This document shows positions 18,280-26,616 of a DNA stretch of 42,335 nucleotides, piece after piece. The position numbers and the translations under genes are program-made. Every line of letters begins with the position of its first letter. Positions within the stretch are counted from its first letter, which is position 1. The stretch covers positions 1 to 42,335 of the forward strand of contig OUUY01000057.1 of assembly GCA_900302705.1 (NCBI GenBank). Direction: 5' to 3'. The notes beneath the pieces are model-generated. The model saw only the letters and a program-made list of their open reading frames with translations, ran no database searches and had not been told where the DNA came from. The stretch is from Candidatus Sulfobium mesophilum. GTDB taxonomy: Bacteria > Nitrospirota > Thermodesulfovibrionia > Thermodesulfovibrionales > UBA6898.

Positions 18280-21084
18280 TCACTTATACTGCCTCAGATA
18301 TTCCCCGGTATAAGATTTTTTCGATTTGAGAATTTGTGAGGGCGTTCCTTCAAAGACTATCTTTCCACCCTTGTCGCCTCCTTCAGGACCAAGGTCCACT
18401 ATCCAGTCGGCTGTCTTCACCAGGTCGAGGTTATGCTCAATCACGAGTACCGTATTCCCTGATTCGACGAGTCTGCCAAGGATATTGAGCAGCGCCTGAA
18501 CATCAGCGAAATGAAGCCCCACGGTAGGTTCGTCGAGGATATAAAGATAACCGGGATTGGGAACCGGTGTTTTGGGTCTGGTTTTGCTGCCCCCCAATCC
18601 CAGCTCCCCAACCCCCGTCAACTCCGAGCATATCTTAAGCCTCTGCGCCTCTCCGCCTGAGAGCGTCGTAGCAGGCTGTCCAAGCCTCAGATAGCCCAGA
18701 CCAGTATCGACCAGCAATTGAAGCTGCGTCTTTATTTTAGGCTGGTCTGCAAAGAATATATGCGCCTCAGCCACAGTCATATTCAGCACATCACTTATAT
18801 TTTTTTCTCTGTATTTTATCCTGAGGGCCTCTGGCCCGTATCTCTTTCCATCGCACTTTTCGCACCTAATATAGAGGTCCTCGAAAAAATACATCTCCAT
18901 AAGTTCGTATCCCTCGCCTTTGCAGGTCTCGCATCTTCCCCCGCTCACGTTGAAGGAGAAAAAGCCCGGACCATAACCGTAGGCCCTTGCCTCCCGCTGC
19001 TCGGAAAAGAGTTTCCTTATATGGTCGAATATCTTAAGGTAGGTGACGGGGTTCGAGCGGGGACTTCTGCCTATCGGAGACTGGTCGATCAATTTGACCC
19101 CTTTGAGGTAAATATCGCCTTCCATTTTATCGTAAGGAAGCGGCGGTTCGTTGCCGGCCTTGAACTTCTTTGAGAGCGCTCTATAGAGCGTCCCCACAAC
19201 AAGGCTGCTTTTGCCTGACCCCGACACCCCGGTGACAACTGTCAGACTGTTCAGGGGCGCCCTGAAATCAATCCCTTTAAGGTTATTACCCCGGGCGCCG
19301 AACAATGCAAGATTAGTCACGGCAACCCTCTTCGGTCTGGCAGGGATATCTACTTTTTCAATCCCTCTCATATATCGTGAAGTAAGCGTATCGGCCTTGA
19401 GAAAATTCCTCAGCGGTCCCGAAAAAACCACTTCCCCTCCCTTTTGGCCGCCGCCCGGCCCCAGTTCGACAATCCATTCAGCCTCACTGATAATGCCTCT
19501 GTCATGTTCGACTACAACGACAGTATTGCCTAGGGTTGAGAGCTGGTGCATTATTGCTGCTATCCTCGCGGTGTCCCTGGCGTGCAGGCCAACGGTCGGC
19601 TCGTCAAGGACATACAGCGTACCCGTCAACAGCGAGGCGAGCTGGTTTGAAAGATTTACCCTCTGATATTCTCCCCCTGAAAGCGTCTTTCCATAGCGGT
19701 CAAGGGTGAGATAATCAAGGCCGACCTTTTCGAGAAACTGCAGTTTCATCCCTATCTGACGCAGGAGCTCGGCGGATATATTTTTCTTGAAGGGGGATAA
19801 GTCGATATCTGCAAAAAGCTTCGCGGCATCTGAAATAGACATCCGGCAGAGCTCCGCGATGTCTAACCCTGAGACCTTATAGGCGAGCACCTCTTTTTTC
19901 AACCTCTTGCCGTTACAATCAGGGCAGGTAAAGCCTCGTCTATAGCGGCTCAGAAAGACCCTGACGTGGAGTTTATATCTGCGGCCCTCCATATCTTCAA
20001 AAAAGTCGTCTATGCCGTAAAAGCCGTGACCTCCTTTGAAGAGGAGCTTTTTCTCTTCCGCCGAAAGGTCCTCGTAGGGCTTCTGCACATCCAGTCCGGC
20101 CTTCCTGCCTTTATCAAGGAGTTGTTTCTTCCACCACCTGTAGGCAGGTTTGTTCCAAGGGTCAACCGCCCCCTGTGCCAAAGAAAGGGTCTTGTCCGGG
20201 ACTATAAGGTCCTCATCATATAGAAGTGTGTTTCCAAAGCCCTTGCACATAGGGCAGGCCCCCACAGGGTGATTGAACGAAAAAAGTATGGCCGTCGGCA
20301 ATGGCAGCTCTATGCCGCACTCTTCACAGACGTTTTCCGAGGAAAAGCTGTGAACTGTAAACCGTGAAACATCATCCGGATCAAATATGACAACCTTAAT
20401 CCTGCCGTTTCCCTCTTTCCAGGCCATTTCAACTGAATCTGCAAACCTCGGCTCCTCTTTAATCACGAGACGGTCTAAGACAACTTCAAATAGATGGTGC
20501 GGGGGGTGAGTTCCGCCATCTGTCTCATCTTTTCTCACTTCTTCTATCCCTCTTATACCGCCGTCTCTCCAGACCCTTTGAAATCCGCGCTTCTGCAACT
20601 CGCCGGCGGTGCCCTTTAAGCTAAAGATGATGACCGCCTTTCTGCCGGTATGTTTTTCCTGAAGCTCAGATACTATCTGGGATGGGTCCCATCTTCTTAT
20701 CTCTTTCCCGCAGTTCGGGCAATAGGGGGTTGCAATCTTTGAATAAAGCAACCTGAAAAGCTCGTAGAGCTCCGTGAGCGTTCCCACTGTGGAGCGTGAA
20801 CCGCGCACAGGGTTTTTTTGTTCGAGGGCGATTGCCGGCCTTATGTTATGTATTGCGTCAACATCCGGCCTGTCAAGTTTTTCAAGGAAAAGCCGCGCGT
20901 AGGTGGAAAGAGATTCGATAAACCGCCATTGGCCTTCGGCAAATATGGTATCAAACGCAAGAGACGACTTGCCTGAACCTGAAACTCCCGTGACCGCAAT
21001 GACTTTGTTATGAGGGAGCCTGAGGGTTATGTTTTTGAGGTTGTTCTGCCTCGCACCTTCAATGATAAGTTCCTTTCTGGACAT
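18280..21084 (-). CDS. uvrA: Excinuclease ABC subunit A (divergent UvrA)
   Basis: UvrA is the damage-recognition ATPase of nucleotide excision repair. The 934-residue protein has both ABC ATPase halves. The first has Walker A GVSGSGKSS near residue 34, signature LSGGEYQRVNL and Walker B LYVLDEPTVGLH. The second has GVSGSGKSS near residue 623, signature LSGGEAQRLKI and LYILDEPTVGLH. Zinc modules CPNCG, CEECG...CPMCKGFG and CETCKGEG...CEKCDGKR are present. The N-terminal part (ALEQKNPVRGSRSTVGT) differs from canonical UvrA (DQKTTSRNPRSTVGT), so it may be a UvrA paralogue. Residues about 828-844 are an extra proline- and glycine-rich segment encoded by a palindromic repeat, between the second signature motif and Walker B. 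No uvrB or uvrC is in the window. Confidence 0.92.
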   Translation of the reverse strand: MSRKELIIEGARQNNLKNITLRLPHNKVIAVTGVSGSGKSSLAFDTIFAEGQWRFIESLSTYARLFLEKLDRPDVDAIHNIRPAIALEQKNPVRGSRSTVGTLTELYELFRLLYSKIATPYCPNCGKEIRRWDPSQIVSELQEKHTGRKAVIIFSLKGTAGELQKRGFQRVWRDGGIRGIEEVRKDETDGGTHPPHHLFEVVLDRLVIKEEPRFADSVEMAWKEGNGRIKVVIFDPDDVSRFTVHSFSSENVCEECGIELPLPTAILFSFNHPVGACPMCKGFGNTLLYDEDLIVPDKTLSLAQGAVDPWNKPAYRWWKKQLLDKGRKAGLDVQKPYEDLSAEEKKLLFKGGHGFYGIDDFFEDMEGRRYKLHVRVFLSRYRRGFTCPDCNGKRLKKEVLAYKVSGLDIAELCRMSISDAAKLFADIDLSPFKKNISAELLRQIGMKLQFLEKVGLDYLTLDRYGKTLSGGEYQRVNLSNQLASLLTGTLYVLDEPTVGLHARDTARIAAIMHQLSTLGNTVVVVEHDRGIISEAEWIVELGPGGGQKGGEVVFSGPLRNFLKADTLTSRYMRGIEKVDIPARPKRVAVTNLALFGARGNNLKGIDFRAPLNSLTVVTGVSGSGKSSLVVGTLYRALSKKFKAGNEPPLPYDKMEGDIYLKGVKLIDQSPIGRSPRSNPVTYLKIFDHIRKLFSEQREARAYGYGPGFFSFNVSGGRCETCKGEGYELMEMYFFEDLYIRCEKCDGKRYGPEALRIKYREKNISDVLNMTVAEAHIFFADQPKIKTQLQLLVDTGLGYLRLGQPATTLSGGEAQRLKICSELTGVGELGLGGSKTRPKTPVPNPGYLYILDEPTVGLHFADVQALLNILGRLVESGNTVLVIEHNLDLVKTADWIVDLGPEGGDKGGKIVFEGTPSQILKSKKSYTGEYLRQYK
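18553..18601. repeat. Palindromic insertion inside uvrA
   Basis: GGGATTGGG (18553-18561) and CCCAATCCC (18593-18601) are a perfect 9-bp inverted repeat enclosing 31 bases. They encode the extra G/P/K-rich segment of UvrA, where most family members have only a short SKRSTGKT-like linker. It stays in frame. Confidence 0.6.
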
Positions 21085-21162
21085 CCTGCTATTTTAACAT
21101 GCTCAAGACCCCTGAAAGAGATAAAAGGCGGCAGTTTCAGTTATCGCGAAATATATCCGGCT

Positions 21163-22191
21163 TTAATACCAGACGATCTCCCCGGATTTATTTTTCACCG
21201 GCACTTTTCTCATTGACATCTGTTTTTCCCAGATAGCCCTGTTGCTTTCATACCACTGCACAGTCCTAAGCAGTCCTTGCTCAAACGCCATCTGAGCCCT
21301 GAAACCTAACTGCTTTTCGGCCTTTGCAGTTGATGATATGTGATTCTGGACCTGCCCGAACCTCTCATCCATGTAGGTAAGATATTTGTCTTCAAGGCCG
21401 AATATCTGAATAATTTTCTTTGCGATATCCAGAACACTAATACTTATACCGGTACCGAGATTGAAGGTCTTGCCCCTGATATCGTCAATTCTCGCATGCA
21501 TAACCTTGTCTAATGCTTCAGCTGTGTCTTCGACAAAAAGCCAGTCCCTTTTAGCGGAGCCGTCCCCGTGAATTGTAAGCGGCTCCTTTAAGATTGCACT
21601 TGCAATAAAACGGGGGATTACCTTCTCCAGGTGTTGACGCGGTCCATAATTATTAAATGGTCTTATAATAACTCCGGGGATGCCATAAGACTCTATATAT
21701 GAAAAAACCAGCCTGTCTGCGCCTGCCTTGGCAGCGGCATATGGCGTTGTGGGGCTTATCGGATGATCTTCATCCATGGGTTCGCGTAACGCGGTACCAT
21801 AAACCTCTGAAGTTGAAATATGAATGAACCTTTCGACGGTATCGGAATGTTTCAGTATGGCGTTGGCAATTGACTGCGTACCAAGGACATCGGTAATGAA
21901 AAAGACTCTATTGAGATACAAAGACCGGGCCACGTGTGTTTCAGCCGCAAAATGCACGATGATCTGCGACCTTTCCACAAGGTCATCGACGAGATCAAGG
22001 TTGTTCAGATTGCCGTACCAGAATTCGAACCTGCCAGAATCGCGGATTTCGGCGGGAATATTCTCGATGTTTCCGGCATAGGTCAGCGCATCAAGGACAA
22101 CGATCTTGTAATCAGGATACTTGTGAAATATGTGCCTGATGAAATTGCTGCCGATAAACCCGGCCCCTCCGGTCACAAGGACTGATTTCAT
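21163..22191 (-). CDS. NAD-dependent nucleotide-sugar dehydratase/epimerase (RmlB-related SDR)
   Basis: This 342-residue extended SDR has the NAD-binding TGGAGFIG at residues 7-14 and the catalytic pair Y151/K155 (TTPYAAAKAGAD). Several stretches resemble dTDP-glucose 4,6-dehydratase RmlB: VVLDALTYAGNIEN and HFAAETHVARS. However, the active-site STDEVYG of RmlB reads STSEVYG here (S128-E129), so the adjacent Asp-Glu pair of RmlB is broken. Ser-Glu occurs in GDP-mannose dehydratases and UDP-sugar SDRs, so the substrate is open. GGGGAGGAG precedes the ATG. It is 17 bases downstream of a DegT aminotransferase gene, which suggests a 4-keto-sugar that is then aminated, and 78 bases upstream of uvrA on the same strand. 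Confidence 0.85.
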   Translation of the reverse strand: MKSVLVTGGAGFIGSNFIRHIFHKYPDYKIVVLDALTYAGNIENIPAEIRDSGRFEFWYGNLNNLDLVDDLVERSQIIVHFAAETHVARSLYLNRVFFITDVLGTQSIANAILKHSDTVERFIHISTSEVYGTALREPMDEDHPISPTTPYAAAKAGADRLVFSYIESYGIPGVIIRPFNNYGPRQHLEKVIPRFIASAILKEPLTIHGDGSAKRDWLFVEDTAEALDKVMHARIDDIRGKTFNLGTGISISVLDIAKKIIQIFGLEDKYLTYMDERFGQVQNHISSTAKAEKQLGFRAQMAFEQGLLRTVQWYESNRAIWEKQMSMRKVPVKNKSGEIVWY

Positions 22192-22208
22192 ATATATCTC
22201 CTCCCCGA

Positions 22209-23336
22209 TTAATGTGCGAGCTCTTCCCTGAGAGCCTGCGCAACATATTCTATCTGGTCTGATGTCAGGAATGTATGAAAAGGCAAAGATATCGTTCTGC
22301 TTCCGATGTCCTCGGCAACCGGATAAGCCCCTTCCCGAAATCCAAACGTCTCCCTGTAGTACTTAAGAAGATGAATCGGCCTGTAGTTGACGGCCACGCC
22401 GATGTCCCTCCGCTGAAGCGCCCAAAGTATTTCATCTCTTATCGAAGAATCGACAAGAACAGTAAAAAGGTGACGAGCATGTCTTACACCCGGCAGAGTT
22501 TTTAGAAATCTAATCCCCTTAATATCACGAAGTGCATCTTCATACTCATTCGAGAGAGACTCTCTTCTGGCCAAAAGTTCCTCAATTCTGCCGAGCTGGC
22601 CGATGAGAAGGGCAGCCTGAATATTGTCCATATTGTACTTCCAGCCTAACAGAGGCATATCCCAATGCTCATATCGCTTTGTATATCTATCCGCGGCCCC
22701 TTTATCTATGCCGTGGAGTCTCAGCATTCTTATGCGTTCGGCCAGGTCTTTGCTGCCGGTGGTAAGAGCACCGCCTTCGCCGGATGTGATATTTTTCGTG
22801 GCATAAAAGCTAAAGCAGGCGGCGTCAGCCAGTTCGCCCACTCTGAAGCCGTCCCTGGACGACTCAATGGAATGTGCCGCATCTTCAATGACCCTGAGTT
22901 TGTGTTTGTCAGCAATCGCCTTGATACGTTTCATATCACACATCTGGCCATAGAGGTGCACAGGGATAATGGCCCTCGTCTTGTCGGTAATGGCCCGCTC
23001 TATAAGCTCTGCGTTTAAGTTCCCTGTCTCCTCTTCAACATCAACGAACACTGGTCGGGCGCCTGCGTGCATAACCGCGTTTGAGGTGGCGCAAAAGCTC
23101 ATGGGTGTCGTAATGACCTCATCCCCCGGACCTATGCCGAGCGAGATAAGGCTTAGATGAAGGGCCGCGGTACAGCTGGTAAGCCCGACAGCATGCCGAG
23201 TCCCGATATACTGAGAAAACAAATTCTCGAATCCAGATACGACCTCCCCCGTCGTCAGGAAAATTGAACGCAGGACCTCGTTTACTCTGTCAATATCCTC
23301 CTGTGCTATATTATGTCTGAAAAATTCAATCTTCAT
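22209..23336 (-). CDS. DegT/DnrJ/EryC1 sugar aminotransferase
   Basis: This 375-residue PLP-dependent aminotransferase acts on keto-nucleotide sugars. The PLP lysine is K181 in SFYATKNITSGEGG; EDAAHSIES and GPGDEVITTPMSFCATSNAV are the usual cofactor and substrate regions. It forms a pair with the SDR encoded 17 bases downstream, which probably supplies its 4-keto substrate. In this family it belongs with the UDP-4-keto-6-deoxy-sugar aminotransferases (PseC/LegC-like) more than with the C3 enzymes, but that is a judgement from local motifs only. No clear ribosome site precedes the ATG. Confidence 0.9.
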   Translation of the reverse strand: MKIEFFRHNIAQEDIDRVNEVLRSIFLTTGEVVSGFENLFSQYIGTRHAVGLTSCTAALHLSLISLGIGPGDEVITTPMSFCATSNAVMHAGARPVFVDVEEETGNLNAELIERAITDKTRAIIPVHLYGQMCDMKRIKAIADKHKLRVIEDAAHSIESSRDGFRVGELADAACFSFYATKNITSGEGGALTTGSKDLAERIRMLRLHGIDKGAADRYTKRYEHWDMPLLGWKYNMDNIQAALLIGQLGRIEELLARRESLSNEYEDALRDIKGIRFLKTLPGVRHARHLFTVLVDSSIRDEILWALQRRDIGVAVNYRPIHLLKYYRETFGFREGAYPVAEDIGSRTISLPFHTFLTSDQIEYVAQALREELAH

Positions 23337-23478
23337 GCGTTATAACGTACCAATTATCAACATTAACATGCAAGCATGCCTATGTGCCGCAGCATGTCTG
23401 AAGATATCACCTGCTTCTGTAAATGCCTGCAAAATTGTAAATGCCTTTATAGGTATGGTAATCTCTCTGATATCGTGA

Positions 23479-23508
23479 TTGACGACCTGTCCTATACGTT
23501 CATATTAA
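23479..23508 (+). promoter_or_regulatory. Candidate promoter of the GT-C glycosyltransferase gene
   Basis: TTGACG (23479-23484) and TATTAA (23503-23508) are spaced by 18 bases, matching 5/6 and 4/6 of consensus. It ends 16 bases before the first possible start (GTG 23525). Two direct copies of TGTAAATGCCT lie upstream at 23419-23429 and 23436-23446. Confidence 0.38.
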
Positions 23509-23524
23509 AAGATTTAAATTAAGT

Positions 23525-25096
23525 GTGAAAAGTTCATCGACTGGAAATATTGCTATGCCCCTCCATGGCAGCAAACCACAGCGCAGCTATATAGCTGCCA
23601 GCCTTGCTTTTTTAGTTGTCGTAACATCCCTGGTATCATGGGCGAACTTCAGCTATAAATTTGACGGCTTCGTCTTGAACGACTACCATGAATATTGTGA
23701 AATCGCGAGGAATTTTTATGAAGGGAATGGGTACTCGACCTCTGTCCTCAGGCCAATCGCATATAAATATTTTGACACCTTGCCCCATCCCGAAGTCACC
23801 AGGATGCCGGTTTATCCCTTCTTCCTATCTCTTTTTTTCCATCTATTCGGCCCGACTGATAATACTGTAGTCTTGTTCAACAGCATTTGCTATGCTGCCC
23901 TTGCTGTGTTGATATTTTTCATAACCTACGAATTGTCCGGAAATTATATCATGAGTCTCCTCGTAGCCTTAATGACGGCCTTTATGGAATCATATATCTC
24001 GTATACTGTTACAGCCGAACCCAATATCTTTTATGCTGCCGCCATTGCAGCCTTTTTCTATTTTTACCTCAAGTATCCCGGCAAGGCTCTTCTTCAGGGT
24101 ATTTTCCTCGGGTTACTCTATATGTTGAGGGCCAACACACTTTTTGTATTCATGGGTTTCCTCGTGGGGCTGGTTATTATCGAAGGTACTTGGAAAAAGC
24201 GGTTTTCCGTGGCCACATCGTTAGTCCTGGGTTTTGCACTCGGCCTCGTTCCTTATATGATAAGGAATTATATGGTCGTCGGGAAACCCTTCTTTTCCTT
24301 ATACAAATACAGCCTTGTCCTTTTCACAAAGGGGTTTCCTGCATATACAATATGGACCCAAATTACCGATGTTGACCCTACCCGGTACGCCTTCTCTCAT
24401 CCCGTTGAGATGCTTGTCAAGTCCTTCAGTTTCTTTGTTTCTCTCCTGAGGGATTCCATTTCTTTTTATAATCCCCTGGTCCTTATTCTGATCGGCATCG
24501 GCTTCTTCCTCCCCATCAGGGACAGGCGGTTGCAGGTGCTGCGTCTTATAATCGTGTCGGGGATCGTTATTCAGACTATACTGGTCCTTCCTGTCGGACC
24601 TGTTCCATATTACTATATGTTTTTCTTCCCTCTAATGATTTCTGTTGCTGTGATAAACGCCAATGATTATGTCGGGAAGAAAGTTATCGCGGTGGCACTC
24701 TGTTCCCTAGCGGTTTTTATGTACACAACAATACCCTATTGGAAGTCACCCAAGCCAATAAACCCCTATATCCCCATTGGTAGACAAATCGCAGAAGTCA
24801 CGGACCGAAACGATATCATCCTGACCGACATCCCTTGGGAGATTACCTGGTACGCCGACCGGAAAACGATCTGGCTTCCCTATAACCTCGAAACACTTCA
24901 GAAAATCAGCCGCACCCTCAAGCCAAAGTATATACTGCTGACAGGCCGTGTCTATGCGGCTTATGAGGGTGATACATGGAATAAAATGCTTTTTGATGTG
25001 AACTATTCAAAATCATTCGGATATGAATTCAGCAAGACCGTACTTTTTCAGAACAAAGCCGTCGGAGTACTATACAAGGCAGTCAGCCAGAGCTAA
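23525..25096 (+). CDS. GT-C (PMT/ArnT-like) membrane glycosyltransferase
   Basis: This 523-residue polytopic membrane protein has about ten to twelve hydrophobic segments and a soluble C-terminal tail. The first extracytoplasmic loop carries an acidic motif (FVLNDYHEYCEIARNFYEGNGYS) and HPEVTRMPVYPFFLSLF, typical of the lipid-phosphate-sugar-using GT39/PMT class. The C-terminal domain (ILTDIPWEITWYADRKTIWLP) matches the periplasmic part of such enzymes. It probably transfers a sugar from a polyprenyl carrier to a lipid, glycan or protein outside the membrane. Start is uncertain: GTG 23525, or ATG 23555 preceded by a weak GGAA. It sits alone on the plus strand between two minus-strand sugar clusters and converges with the radical SAM gene five bases away. 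Confidence 0.82.
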   Translation: MKSSSTGNIAMPLHGSKPQRSYIAASLAFLVVVTSLVSWANFSYKFDGFVLNDYHEYCEIARNFYEGNGYSTSVLRPIAYKYFDTLPHPEVTRMPVYPFFLSLFFHLFGPTDNTVVLFNSICYAALAVLIFFITYELSGNYIMSLLVALMTAFMESYISYTVTAEPNIFYAAAIAAFFYFYLKYPGKALLQGIFLGLLYMLRANTLFVFMGFLVGLVIIEGTWKKRFSVATSLVLGFALGLVPYMIRNYMVVGKPFFSLYKYSLVLFTKGFPAYTIWTQITDVDPTRYAFSHPVEMLVKSFSFFVSLLRDSISFYNPLVLILIGIGFFLPIRDRRLQVLRLIIVSGIVIQTILVLPVGPVPYYYMFFFPLMISVAVINANDYVGKKVIAVALCSLAVFMYTTIPYWKSPKPINPYIPIGRQIAEVTDRNDIILTDIPWEITWYADRKTIWLPYNLETLQKISRTLKPKYILLTGRVYAAYEGDTWNKMLFDVNYSKSFGYEFSKTVLFQNKAVGVLYKAVSQS

Positions 25097-25101
25097 TCAA
25101 C

Positions 25102-26616
25102 TTATCTGAGCGCTCTTTTAGCCATTCCCCAGAACATCCTGAAGGCAACAGTGGAGAACCTCGAAAAAAGGTAAAAAAAGAGTGCTGCCATTTTCTTCAG
25201 CTCCGAAAATGAAAAATACCACTTAGTTTTCAGTTTTATAACATTGCCGCCTGCATATTTGGCAGTAAAAAGATTTTTCAATCCTCTGAAACTCATATAA
25301 TAGGAAAGGTTGGCCCACATAGTATCGAAGATGAGTTCAATCCTGTCATTTCCTTCGGGGACAAAAGGGATGTCATCACTTTCCCACATGTATTGCACGC
25401 CGAAATTCTCCCAATTCTTCTTTATCAGAACATTACCCTTGGGAAATTCCTGCTGATATACCGGTGTTCCGGGATAAGGAGTCAACGTGTTGAATCTGAC
25501 GGATGACAGAGGCAGAGATTTTACAAACCTTAGTGTTTTATATCTGTCCTTTCTCGTCTCAGTCGGAAGGCCAAATATTATGGTCGTGCCGACAGAAAAT
25601 CCACGACGGGCAGCCCTTATAATCGCGTCTGCGACCTCGGCAACGGTCTCTCCTTTGTCAATTGTTTTCATAAGCGTCTCGCTGCCCGTTTCAAGACCAT
25701 AGTAGAGAATTCTGAAGTTGGCATTCCATGCCATGTCGAGCACTTCATCGCTGGCATTGTCGCCCCGAAGCGAACCATGGAAGAAAGCCTCCCTATGTAG
25801 TCCCTCTCTGATAATCGAATCGCATAGTTCCTTGAAATGTCTTTTATTTACTGCGATATTGTCGTCCATCAGGAAAATGGATGTCTGTCCATAGGTCCTC
25901 ACAAGGGTCTTCATTTCCTCAATGACCCTCCCCACAGAATGATGCCGGTACTTCCTGCCTGATATGCTGCGGGATGAGCAAAAGGTACATTTATAAGGAC
26001 AACCGCGGGATCCAAAAATGCCGGAGAAATTGGGGTATCGGTCGAGATCCTTCTGAAAAAGGTGATATGGAAATGGAGGTATGGTGTCAAGGTTCTGGAT
26101 CATCATTCTATCCTGATTGTGCATATAGGCGCCGTCTTTGGCATATGAAATACCGTTAATACCATGATATGCTTTCCCCTGAAGGATCAGTGATACAAGC
26201 TCCCTAAGCGTCTCTTCCCCTTCGCCGCGAACAACTACATCGACCGCACCTGTGGAGAGCACTTCTTCGGAAACAACGGTGGGATGGATTCCACCGAAGA
26301 CAACAGTTATTCCAGGATCTGCCTGCTTGAATTTTCGGGCAAGCTCATAGGCTCTTCCGCAGTTGAGCGTTAAGACGCTTATTCCCACTACTCGAGGAGT
26401 AGCCATGGACCGCAAAAGCGTTGAGACATCTTCATCAGCAATGGGATGAACTTGTTCATCGATGATTTGCACTTTCTCAATGCCTGAAGCCGTCAAATAC
26501 CCTGCAAGCACCCCGATGCTTGTAGGAAAAGTGATATTGATCATGGCATTAATCTTCTTGCTCTGCGAGGCTTCACTGATCTTGGGGTTGATCAGCAATA
26601 CGTTCGGACCCATCAT
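25102..26616 (-). CDS. B12-binding-domain radical SAM protein
   Basis: This 504-residue protein has an N-terminal Rossmann-like B12-binding domain (residues 5-140; LLINPKIS, VVGISVLTLNCGRAYELA, VVFGGIHPTVVSEE, VVRGEGEETL). A radical SAM core follows, with the [4Fe-4S] motif C206-x3-C210-x2-C213 (GCPYKCTFCSS) and a GLETGSETLMKTIDKG strand. The DxHxxG base-off cobalamin motif is not seen. The C-terminal 100 residues are basic and hydrophobic (FYLFSRFSTVAFRMFWG), suggesting membrane association. Such proteins (BchE, HpnP-like) do methylations or rearrangements on lipids and antibiotics; the substrate here is unknown. It is the last gene of the pilin/glycan operon and overlaps the GT2 gene by 4 bases (ATGA), so it is probably part of the pathway. 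Confidence 0.87.
   Translation of the reverse strand: MMGPNVLLINPKISEASQSKKINAMINITFPTSIGVLAGYLTASGIEKVQIIDEQVHPIADEDVSTLLRSMATPRVVGISVLTLNCGRAYELARKFKQADPGITVVFGGIHPTVVSEEVLSTGAVDVVVRGEGEETLRELVSLILQGKAYHGINGISYAKDGAYMHNQDRMMIQNLDTIPPFPYHLFQKDLDRYPNFSGIFGSRGCPYKCTFCSSRSISGRKYRHHSVGRVIEEMKTLVRTYGQTSIFLMDDNIAVNKRHFKELCDSIIREGLHREAFFHGSLRGDNASDEVLDMAWNANFRILYYGLETGSETLMKTIDKGETVAEVADAIIRAARRGFSVGTTIIFGLPTETRKDRYKTLRFVKSLPLSSVRFNTLTPYPGTPVYQQEFPKGNVLIKKNWENFGVQYMWESDDIPFVPEGNDRIELIFDTMWANLSYYMSFRGLKNLFTAKYAGGNVIKLKTKWYFSFSELKKMAALFFYLFSRFSTVAFRMFWGMAKRALR

Noticed and set aside
21163-22191. Calling this gene rmlB (dTDP-glucose 4,6-dehydratase)
   Set aside because: The RmlB Asp-Glu active-site pair is Ser-Glu here, and no rmlA, rmlC or rmlD is adjacent.
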